Assembly (NCBI GenBank): GCA_009760855.2
Contig: WPIO01000131.1
Span: 250,001-265,000 of the forward strand
DNA from: Cristatella mucedo
Taxonomy: Eukaryota; Bryozoa; Phylactolaemata; Cristatellidae
Direction of reading: 5' to 3'
Length of the DNA stretch: 15,000 nucleotides
Shown: positions 8,343 to 15,000 of the stretch, piece after piece
Layout of the letters: every line of letters begins with the position of its first letter
Position numbering within the stretch: position 1 is the first letter of the stretch
The notes under the pieces: model-generated
The model's input: only the letters and a program-made list of their open reading frames with translations
Told to the model about the DNA's origin: nothing
The model's database searches: none
Translations under genes and position numbers: made by a program

Positions 8343-8820
8343 CTGCAACGCGGCCGGCAGGCAGGCAGCTGTGCACAGCCGAAAAACGGTGGGCTCCCAG
8401 CGGTTCCGCTGGCTTCGCGAAATTGGCGCTGGCTTCGCAAAATTGGCGGCACACGCAGCACTGGCTGACCGACATCGGTAGAACGAGGGGGAGAAGGAGG
8501 CAACGCCGAAAGGCCACCCTGCAGAGGCGGCAATCGGATCGGCTGAGCCTTCGACCGGAAGCGAGTGCAGGCCAGCATGAATAACAGAATAGCAGTGACG
8601 ACTCCAGCGACGAGGCTCCACGTCCTCGAGCTGTGCGCCCAGGGAGCTCCGCCCTCGGCTCATGCACTCTCGGTTCGCTCGGCTCGCACGTGCTCGCGCC
8701 ATGTGCTGCCAGAGGTTGCCAGCTCACGGAGCGACAAAGACAGACAGACAGAGAGCGAAAGCTGAACGCACAGTGTCAGCAGGCTGCGCGGCATCACTCT
8801 ATCGAGGGTCGCGAGTCCGT
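8343..8820. other. CpG-rich stretch upstream of exon 1, possible 5' end of the receptor gene
   Basis: GC-rich and dense in CpG compared with the surrounding DNA. Open frames cross it on both strands without a recognised product. On the minus strand an ATG at 8702 opens MARARASRANRECMSR. A strongly hydrophobic segment (SLVAGVVTAILLFMLAC, about 8618-8568) lies in another frame. It could hold the first coding exon and promoter, but I cannot define either. Confidence 0.4.
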
Positions 8821-8859
8821 GTTCTACTACTGACAGGGAAGACAGTAGAAATTCCTATA

Positions 8860-9160
8860 CAGGCAGCCACCGACTCACGACGGTTCGACTTACGAAAACT
8901 CGGAGATACGAACTCGGCCACGGTCTTGCGAAAAACATCAAAAAATCATAATGTATCCCAAAAAAATTCAAAAAATCCGCACAGGGTCAGCAGATTTGAC
9001 AATGCCGCAAACAGTAGGGAAAAAACGATGTCTGACAGATATGCATTGTGGGTACTGGCGGGCTCATATTAGAACGTATCACTTACCATTCTCGACTTAC
9101 AAAATTCGATTTACAAAAGGTTTTACGGTCTCTATCGATTTCTTAGGTGGAAGCTGATGA
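8860..9160. mobile_element. Possible pogo/Tigger-like DNA transposon end
   Basis: CAGGCAGCCACCGACTCACG at 8860, preceded by TA, followed by GGTTCGACTTACGAAAAC, resembles terminal sequences of Tigger/pogo-type elements, which begin CAGGCAGNCCCCGACTTACG and insert at TA. A second TCGACTTACAAAATTCGATT unit occurs near 9091. No transposase and no matching right end are seen, so it is at most a nonautonomous or truncated copy. Confidence 0.42.
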
Positions 9161-9404
9161 CAATTAAAATCTGCAGCCGCAAGGGACATCACGCACCATC
9201 GAAATCAGATTCCTAACACGGCGAGAAAATTGTATCCTACACTTAGCTGTATTGGTCCATTTGGTGGTGCACAGTGACAAGGCTAGCGAAACTCACTCAC
9301 GATTTATGCTGCCAGCCATGGTGCCGGCAGCGTGCCTGCTTTCTGCTCGGGGCAATATGGCTGAAAACCAGGCAGCAACCGAACCGTAGCCTATTTTGTA
9401 AAAC

Positions 9405-9470
9405 AAGCTGAACTTCGACTGATTCAACAGCCTCATTTATATACTGGCAAAACAGCCGCAGCAGCTTTCA
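9405..9470 (-). mobile_element. Possible SINE 3'-end fragment
   Basis: ACTGATTCAACAGCCTCATT and TATACTGGCAAAACAGCC (plus strand) resemble the SINE end CTGATTAAACAGCCTCTTTTTGTATAGC at 10630-10657. It abuts the tail of the long LINE. The match is partial, with no box B. Confidence 0.4.
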
Positions 9471-9505
9471 CTAATAAGAATAGCAATAACAATAATGCAC
9501 TTGAT

Positions 9506-9545
9506 AAAGCGCCCTCAGAGAACTCAATCTCTCTCTAGGCGCTTT
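9506..9545 (-). other. LINE 3' stem-loop (representative copy)
   Basis: On the minus strand an AAAGCGCC stem (9545-9538) pairs perfectly with GGCGCTTT (9513-9506), with a 24-base loop containing GATTGAGTTCTC. The same structure lies just before the tail in every family A copy. In related LINEs (for example eel UnaL2) such a 3' stem-loop is what the reverse transcriptase recognises. Confidence 0.8.
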
Positions 9546-9750
9546 ACATTTGCTGCAAAGGGAAATGCAATTGATTGGTGAGTAATATAATACTTGATAA
9601 ACAAACAAAATGAATAATATTGTTAGGGGTGACATGCACAGGGTCAGCATGCAAATGTGGTTAGTGGCAGCATGAACAGTGTCTGCACGCATAAGCACAT
9701 CAAGGATGAATCACAGGGACCCACTAAGTGCTGTCCTAAATAGGTGTTTT

Positions 9751-11225
9751 TTAGTTCTTTTTAAATGTGGTCAGGTCAGGGGATGTTCTGACGCAGGTCG
9801 GGAGGGAGTTCCAGGCTTTGGGAGCATACAAACTAAATGCACGGTCTCCAAAGGATTTGAGGTTTGTATGAGGTATTTGTAGACTGTTGGATTCCGAAAA
9901 GCAGGTGGTACAATGCTTGGTCTGATGGGGGAGTGTATCTGAGAGATAGGCTGGAGCCAAAGAATGAAGTGACCTAAAAGTGAGCGACAAAACCTTGAAG
10001 TCAATCCTCTGCTTGACTGGTTGCCAGTGCAGGTCGGCGAGAAGTGGAGTAATGTGGCAACTGCGACGCTCACGACAGACAAGCCTAGCTGTGGAGTTTT
10101 GCACCAGCTGCAATCGCCTGATCGCACATGCTGGTAGGTCAGTAAGCAATGAGTTGCAGAAGTCGAGACGAGATGTCACGAATGCATGGACCGACTTGGA
10201 CATGGTATCCTTATCTAAACAAGCCTGAATTTTAGCAATGTTATGAAGCTGAAAATAGGCAGATTCGACTGTGGAGCTGATATAATGAGAGGTCTAATGA
10301 GAGGTCACTTTGGAACATGACACCTAGATTTCGAGCTGATTCAACAGGAGATATGCCAGCAGAGCCAATTCTGAATGTAAGCCTTTCCAATTTGTGAATC
10401 ACACTGGGTTTGCCCATAACTAGTAAGTTAGTTTTATCATCGTTAAGTTTTAGAAAATTTGCTGCCATCCATGTGTGGATGTCATCAATACATGCAGCAA
10501 GTGAGTTGAGAGAATTTGAGTTGCTCGAAGGTTGGGTGAGATCAAAGCAAAGGTACAACTGAGTGTCATCCGCATAGAAGTGAAAGCCTAGATTGTGCTT
10601 GGCACTCGCATCAGCAAAAAAAAAATCCTAGCTGATTAAACAGCCTCTTTTTGTATAGCGACAGAAGAGCCTTTACGGCTATGACCACCGCTTGCAGTGG
10701 CGATAAAGGATCGCCCACTGCAGGAATCGAACCCACGACCTCGGGACCAAGGTCGTGAAAGCAACCACCTTAAACCGTGAAAAGAACCGGACCTAGCACG
10801 GAGCCCTGAGCTACCCCATATTTCAGAGGTACCTCAGATGATCTCTGTCCATTCACGTCAATACTCTGGAGTCTCCCACTGAGATAGGACCTGAACCACT
10901 GCAGAGCAGTGCCAGTGATGCCCAGGCGAGATGAGAGGCGCTGTAGAAGAACTTTGTGATCGATGGTATCAAAAGCTGCCGAAAGACCGAGCAAAACAAG
11001 CAGAGACACTCTACCCATGTCTGCACTCCTAAGTAGGTCGTTGTATACCCTAAGCAATGCTGACTCTGTGGAGTGATTAGCTCTAAAGCCAGATTGGAAC
11101 TTACTAGCAAGGTGTGAGGTTTCGATATATGAGCTCAGCTGGTCTGCCACGACCCGTTCCAGTGTCTTTGATAGGAATGGTAGAAGGGAGACTGGGCGGT
11201 AGTTGCTTAAGTTCTCTTGGTCTAG
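9751..11225 (-). pseudogene. LINE ORF2: reverse transcriptase and C-terminal region, interrupted
   Basis: RT blocks in order: LSNYRPVSLLPFLSKTLERV, FQSGFRANHSTESALLRV, SAAFDTIDHKVLLQRL (catalytic Asp present), LQWFRSYLSGR, GVAQGSVLGPVLF, then a SINE insertion, then GFHFYADDTQLYLCF (the catalytic Asp pair) and MAANFLKLNDDKTNLLVMGK. A frame change follows SLDLSLYQ near 10300. The C-terminal block restarts as VHAFVTSRLDFCNSLL, through HITPLLADLHWQPVKQRIDF to LTTFKKN, where a stop occurs short of the usual FSGSL end. Both catalytic centres are intact as residues, but the reading is not. Confidence 0.92.
10616..10774 (-). mobile_element. tRNA-derived SINE inserted in the LINE reverse transcriptase
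   Basis: The minus strand reads a tRNA-like head with a B-box-like GGGTTCGATTCC (about 10722-10734). A body follows with GATCCTTTATCGCCACTGC and CTCTTCTGTCGCTATACAA, then AGAGGCTGTTTAATCAGCT and a ten-base T run (minus strand) at 10625-10616. It aligns along its length with the copy at 14612-14800. It sits between GPVLFTV and FHFYADD of the LINE and so inserted after the LINE did. About ten LINE codons also appear to be lost at the site. Confidence 0.85.
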
Positions 11226-12454
11226 TGTCGCTTTCTTGAGAAGTGGCCTACAGCTTTTTTGAGAGGTGCTGGGATTTGACCTGAGGCTAATGACATATTA
11301 ATGATGTTAGTTATGCATGGCAGCAGCAGATCAATGCAACGCAGGAGCAGGACAGTGAGAGTAGGGTCCAGAGGACTTGTTGTCTTCTTTGATTGAGATA
11401 CGAAGTTTAGGACTAGATCACTAGTGACCTGCTTAAATGCAGACATTGAGGTGCAGCCAGGAACTGAGGAACAGCATTCTAGTGGGGAGGTTGTCATCGC
11501 AGGGGTGGACTCCCTGATCTTGTCTATCTTGTGCACAAAGAATCGAGAGAAGCGATCGGCTAGATCATCACAAGGATCATCAGGTAAGGAGCTGATCTGG
11601 GAACGGTTGAGGAGATGGTTTATTGTCGACATCAGCATTTTTGGATTGTGCATCTGTGATTCAACCATGTTTCTATAGAAGCTAGACTTGGCCTTTGCTA
11701 GGATCGATTGGTACGACCTACAGTAGTCTTCATATGCCTGTCGATGGACAGTTAGTCGGGATCTTTTGTATGGTTTTTCAAGCTTTCGTTTAGTAGACCT
11801 GGCTAGTTTAATGTCTGTGGTAAACCATAGGCCGTCTGGGCAGGGGAGGGGGCGCACAGTGCGCTTTGTCAGAGGTGCAAACTCGTCGAGCGTGTCAGCT
11901 AGTGTCGTGTTGTATCTATCTACCAATGATGACAGATCGGAGGAAGGACTGAGCAGCAGAGGTGAAGCAGATATTCTCGCACGGACAGCATTAATGTCAA
12001 GGGTCTTGAGGTTTCGCGATTTACAGGTTATTTTAGAGGAGGACGTGGGCACACACTGTAGATTGAATGAGATCAGCATGTGGTCAGATAAGCAGGATTT
12101 GGTGATAACTGGTGATTACAAAGTGCAGTTGTATGAGAAAATCTGGTCGAGTGTGTGACCCTTGATGTGAGTAGGGCCATGCCCATGAGCCACAAGAGAC
12201 AATGAGTCAGTCGATGCACAAAATTCGGTGCTGAAAGCGTCAGATAAGTTATCAAAGTGAACGTTGAAATCACCCATAACGAGGAAGGATAAATTTCTTG
12301 CACACAGAATCAAAATGAGATTGGAGAAATCTGAGATAAAGGAGGATTTGGTACCTGGTGGGCGATAGACTACTGCCACTATCGGTAGCTTCTTTTCGGA
12401 TGAGACCAAGGCAATTGATTCAAAAGACTGCTTCGAGGGCACACTACCAGGCAA
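11222..12454 (-). pseudogene. LINE ORF2: APE-like endonuclease and linker, with a stop and a frameshift
   Basis: Endonuclease motifs are visible: VVYRPPG, then MGDFNVHF (about 12255-12280), HTLDQIF and LSDHMLISF (about 12078-12090). These carry the Asp-Asn and Asp-His pairs of the exonuclease/endonuclease/phosphatase fold. A single in-frame TAA at 12118-12116 falls between HTLDQIFSYNCTL and the SDH motif. Downstream the frame is open through STKRKLEKPYKRSRL and SQMHNPKMLMSTINHLLNR to PAPLKKAV near 11240. There one base is lost, so the expected PLLKKATLDQENLSNYRPVS continues in another frame. The product would have nicked DNA to prime reverse transcription. Confidence 0.9.
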
Positions 12455-12473
12455 AGCCGGTAATACAAGAAGT

Positions 12474-12535
12474 GCCTGCTAAAGGATTCGAATACAACAT
12501 CTCTGTCGTAAAGCGTGACAATCAATGGCCAGATA
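12474..12535 (-). mobile_element. Possible SINE fragment
   Basis: AAAGGATTCGAATACAACATC (plus strand) resembles the 'ataaaggat...cgaacccacgacc' zone of the SINE copies read in the minus sense. The match is short and degraded. It lies between two LINE copies. Confidence 0.3.
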
Positions 12536-12540
12536 AAATT

Positions 12541-12975
12541 AACTATAATAATAATAATGATAATAATACATTTGATATAGTACCCTGAGAGAACTCAGTC
12601 TCTTTCTAGGCACTTTACATTTGCTGCAAAGGAAGCACGATCGAATAGTTAGTGATAGCATGCTCGATAAACAGCAAGAATAACATGGTTAGGGGTGACA
12701 TGCACAGGGTCAGCATGCAAGTGTGGTTAGTGGCAGCATGCAAAAATGTCAGCACACACAAGCACATAAAGGACGAATTACAGGGACCCACTAAATGCTC
12801 TCATAAATAGACACATTTTTAGCCTCTTTCTAAATGTGGACAAGTCAGAAGATGTTGTGATGCAGGTCGGGAGTGAGTTCAAGGCTTTGGAAGCATATGA
12901 ACTAAAGGCACGGCCTCCAAAGGATTTGAGGTTTGTATGAGGTATAGTTAAACAATTTGATTCCAAAAAGTGGAA
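12541..12975 (-). mobile_element. LINE family A 3' fragment
   Basis: The minus strand has the last 62 or so codons of ORF2 (12966-12778: LTIPHTNLKSFGGRAFSSYA, then ALNSLPTCITTSSDL, ending FSGSL) followed by the 3' region. The stem-loop is at 12575-12616 and the (TTA)n tail at 12541-12569. It is a separate insertion from the longer copy below 12470, with the same orientation. It is 5'-truncated near 12975. Confidence 0.9.
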
Positions 12976-13283
12976 CTATTTCATCTTTGACCCTCATGTG
13001 GAGTCAGAAGTGAGTAGAGCTGGAGGTGCAGGGAAACGGCATGAGATGCCAGCCACCATAGATGACTTGACCAATTCCCTAACCATTGTAGCCTCTTTTT
13101 TAGGCCTTTAACAGCCAGCCCGATAAGACTTATGCTTTGAGGCTGAGTCTGAACTAAGCGACCCCCCGTCAGCTGACCTCGACCGTGACCTCGTGCACGA
13201 GCTTGCATTCTAGCATTCGAACACACACGCGACAAGCAAGCACTTTAACTGACAGCAAAATTGCTACAGGCATGAGTACCGAC
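12976..13283. other. Sequence downstream (minus sense) of the EGF-like exon
   Basis: Begins with that exon's GT donor. No transmembrane exon is seen before the LINE cluster starts at 12975. Confidence 0.55.
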
Positions 13284-13449
13284 CTCCAATTTTCAAGCAC
13301 TTGAAGCCACTGTCGTATTCGTCCTTGGTGGCACGCTCCAGGTCGATGCCGAGATATGGGCCTTGGATGTTTTCGGGGTAGCGGTAGCCGGGCAGACATT
13401 CGCAAATGTAACCACCTCGGTAGAACCCGAAGCCAGGCAGAGGCTTGCA
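13284..13449 (-). CDS. EGF-like exon of a GPR158/GPR179-like receptor, out of order
   Basis: The acceptor is CTTTTTTAG|TGC at 13450. An in-frame TAG just before the exon shows that the exon must begin there, at phase 0. The donor is TTGGAG|GTCGGT at 13283, phase 1. It has 55 codons: CKPLPGFGFYRGGYICECLP, then GYRYPENIQGPYLGIDLERA, then TKDEYDSGFKCLKIG. The pattern C-x-P-x-x-G-x-G-F-x-x-G-x-Y-x-C-x-C-x-x-G-Y matches the cysteine-rich EGF-like segment that follows the Cache domain in GPR158/179. It would join exon 7 (973-856) in perfect phase, yet it lies about 5 kb upstream of exon 1. It could belong to a tandem paralogue whose other exons lie elsewhere, or its position could come from a rearrangement or assembly error. 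Confidence 0.8.
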
Positions 13450-14158
13450 CTAAAAAAGAGGCCTCGATGCAATTGCATGACTGAAGAGAAAGAGTTCGAT
13501 TTAGAAAAATAGAAAGAGAAACAACACGCTCCGCTACACAACGCACGAAGCACAACAAAGAGAAAACTAGCCCCTCTTGTTACACGCCAGCAGTCTACGC
13601 ACGTTAAAGTATTTTAAATTTAAGAATTATAGTCTGCCATGGTACTGATATTGCCTATAATATGGCCGTCGGCAATGGTACTGATAGTGATTAAAAAATA
13701 AATCTTGCCTCTAGCCGGGAATGACCAATAGCCTTTCGTCTTAGCGTGACAGTTGAGCTATGGACTTCAATCTCCTGCTCCCAATGCGATGCTTAACACA
13801 AGCTTTGGCAAATGACTGACCACTTAGGCACGTTTGGCCATATGCGATTGGCCATATACTAGCCTACTGTATGAATGCACAATCACATCTTAATTGCCCA
13901 CAATCATTACGTCTGCATGGACAGCTACCAGAGACTCTCTCCTGATAGAGAGGCTCTGGGCGTGTTGGGTCACTCCAACCTTTGCAGTCTGCCTCCTCAC
14001 CCCAATTTCACCGGCCGCTCTTTGCACCACGCACTTTGCACATTCTGCCCCTGCTTCGTCGCCCAACCCGACCTGCCTGCCCTAGCAACCAGCACTGCTA
14101 GTACCACTAGAGCACCACCGCTGAAGCAGCCAGGCAATGCACACGTTGCTCGAAGGTA
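13450..14158. other. Upstream (minus sense) of the EGF-like exon, nothing recognised
   Basis: A pyrimidine-rich acceptor region lies near 13450-13545 in the minus sense. Beyond it the sequence is AT-rich, with a short direct repeat of ATGGTACTGATA (about 13639 and 13675). No GVVxVDV-type exon is seen on either strand. Confidence 0.55.
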
Positions 14159-14249
14159 CTGAGAGAGAGAGAAAGGGAGGGCGAGTGAGAGAAAGAGAGA
14201 GGAGGAGACAAAGAGAGAGGAGACAAAGAGAGAGGAGAGAGAGAGAGGG
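14159..14249. repeat. GA-rich microsatellite
   Basis: Imperfect GAGA/AGAGG repeats, purine-only over most of the length, ending at the LINE tail. Confidence 0.92.
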
Positions 14250-14470
14250 ATAATAATAACAATAATGATAATAATGCACTTGATAAAGCGCCCTCAGAGA
14301 ACTCAATCTCTTTCTAGGCGCTTCACATTTGCTGCAAAGGGAAACGAAATTGAATGGTGAGTAATATCATGTTTGATAAACAACATGAATAACGTGGTTA
14401 TGGGTGACATGCACAGGGTCAGCATGCAAATGTGGTTAGTGGCAGCATGCACAGTGTCAGCACGCATAAG
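14250..14470 (-). mobile_element. LINE family A 3' untranslated fragment inside a GA microsatellite
   Basis: It holds the 3' region only: CATGCTGCCACTAACCACA, the CAGCAAATG block, the stem-loop at 14284-14323, then a (TTA/TTG)n tail at 14250-14275. Both flanks are GA-rich repeats, so it seems to have inserted into an existing GA tract, or GA repeats expanded on both sides afterwards. Confidence 0.9.
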
Positions 14471-14491
14471 GGAGAAAGAGGGATGGAGAGG

Positions 14492-14564
<73 letters not shown>

Positions 14565-14611
14565 AGAGTGAGAGAAGGAGGGAGGGAGAGAGAGAGTGAG
14601 GAATGGAGAGA
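14468..14611. repeat. GA microsatellite
   Basis: Long near-perfect (GA)n, with the purest part about 14490-14560. Open frames across it are low-complexity artefacts (Arg-Glu or Leu-Ser repeats). Confidence 0.95.
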
Positions 14612-14800
14612 CAGGTGGTGAGCTGCAATGGCACACTAGGTAAGGCAGTTGATCTTCATGGCCTCCGTCCTGAGGTCGTGGGTTCGAATCCTCTGGTGGA
14701 CAACTCTTTATTGCCGCTGTAAGCAGTAGTGGTAGCAGTAAATGCTCTTCTGTTGCTATACAAAAGAGGCTGCTAAATCAGCTTGAATTTGTTCATATTT
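14612..14800 (+). mobile_element. tRNA-derived SINE, best copy
   Basis: The head has an A-box-like TGGCACACTAGG (14629-14640) and a perfect B-box GGTTCGAATCC (14681-14691) about 40 bases apart, as in RNA polymerase III promoters of tRNA genes. The body continues ACTCTTTATTGCCGCTGTAA and CTCTTCTGTTGCTATACAA, then AGAGGCTGCTAAATCAGCTTG. The same order occurs in the copy at 10774-10616. GA repeats flank it on both sides. No full cloverleaf follows, so it is not a tRNA gene. Confidence 0.82.
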
Positions 14801-14805
14801 GTTTA

Positions 14806-15000
14806 GGGGAAGAAGAGAGAGAGGGAGGGAGAGAGAAGGTGGGAGTGAGAGAGAAGAAAAAAGAGGGAAGGAGAGAGCAAGAGAGAGGGGAGAGAAAGAG
14901 AGAGCGAGATAGAGGGAAGAAAAGAGGAGAGAGAAAGAGGGAGTGAGAGAGAGAGGAAGGAGAAGAGAGAGAGAGTGAGGGAGGGGGAGAGAGGAGAGAA
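14806..15000. repeat. GA-rich microsatellite running off the window
   Basis: Imperfect purine-only GA/GGA repeats after the SINE, continuing to the last base. Confidence 0.93.

Larger units (their letters stand above)
9476..12470 (-). mobile_element. Near-complete ORF2 of LINE family A, minus strand
   Basis: This is the longest copy. Reading down from about 12455 it has the endonuclease, linker, reverse transcriptase, C-terminal block and 3' region with stem-loop (9506-9545), ending in an (TTA)n-type tail near 9480-9500. ORF1 and the 5' untranslated part are absent. A SINE interrupts the RT at 10616-10774. A CR1/L2-like assignment rests on the YADDTQLY and LHWLPV blocks, the APE endonuclease and the short-repeat tail. 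A phylogeny would be needed to fix the clade. Confidence 0.92.

Noticed and set aside
8119-8727. A 202-codon minus-strand protein as one intact coding unit
   Set aside because: It does not begin with ATG (GTG at 8727), and it reads through the clear GTAGGT donor at 8139. Only the part at 8342-8140 fits the gene model.
14373-14634. Arg-Glu and Leu-Ser repeat proteins on both strands
   Set aside because: Direct translation of the GA microsatellite.
14612-14700. tRNA gene
   Set aside because: The A- and B-box-like elements are there, but no acceptor or anticodon stem closes and the body matches other SINE copies.
1-15000. CRISPR array, bacterial operon or phage region
   Set aside because: There are no spaced repeats, Shine-Dalgarno sites or compact genes; splice sites, LINEs and SINEs show eukaryotic DNA.

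Overview
This window is eukaryotic, from a metazoan and probably an invertebrate. Its one cellular gene is split into short exons with GT..AG introns. The rest is intronic or intergenic DNA packed with non-LTR retrotransposon (LINE) fragments, tRNA-derived SINEs and microsatellites. There are no bacterial-style operons. An arthropod such as a chelicerate would fit the mix of a CR1/L2-like LINE and tRNA-SINEs, but I cannot fix the taxon from sequence alone.

The cellular gene lies on the minus strand. Seven exons run right to left: 8342-8140, 4982-4714, 4023-3815, 3474-3313, 3128-2978, 1490-1302 and 973-856. Each has an AG acceptor and a GT donor, and every junction phase matches its neighbour (0, 2/1, 1/2, 1/2, 2/1, 2/1). 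Together they give an uninterrupted reading of 433 codons. The product resembles the extracellular half of the GPR158/GPR179-type orphan class C receptors: an N-terminal region, a Cache-like domain, and the strand that follows it (PEFR-GVVRVDV, then LDINQC). The next part expected in this family is a cysteine-rich EGF-like segment followed by seven transmembrane helices. No EGF-like exon lies below 856. One does lie at 13449-13284, on the same strand and in exactly the right phase, but about 5 kb upstream of the first exon found. This misplaced exon is the main finding: it implies a tandem paralogue, a genomic rearrangement or an assembly-order error. The transmembrane exons are not in the window and should lie beyond position 1.

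Mobile DNA. One LINE family (CR1/L2-like, with an APE-type endonuclease, a reverse transcriptase and a (TTA)n tail) occurs as at least eight pieces. Plus-strand pieces are at 342-455, 1634-2287, 5457-5549 and 6256-7345. Minus-strand pieces are at 5550-5690, 9476-12470, 12541-12975 and 14250-14470. All share a 3'-terminal stem-loop, one copy of which shows a compensatory base-pair change. The 9476-12470 copy is longest, running from the endonuclease to the tail. It is broken by a stop, frameshifts and a SINE insertion. A second, more decayed LINE family lies at about 7385-7850. A tRNA-derived SINE family has clear copies at 14612-14800 (+), 10616-10774 (-) and 4281-4460 (-), plus fragments. A possible pogo/Tigger-like DNA transposon end begins at 8860.

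The right end (14159-15000) is a GA/TC-rich microsatellite tract with a LINE tail and a SINE embedded in it. The remaining intergenic and intronic stretches hold no gene that I can support.
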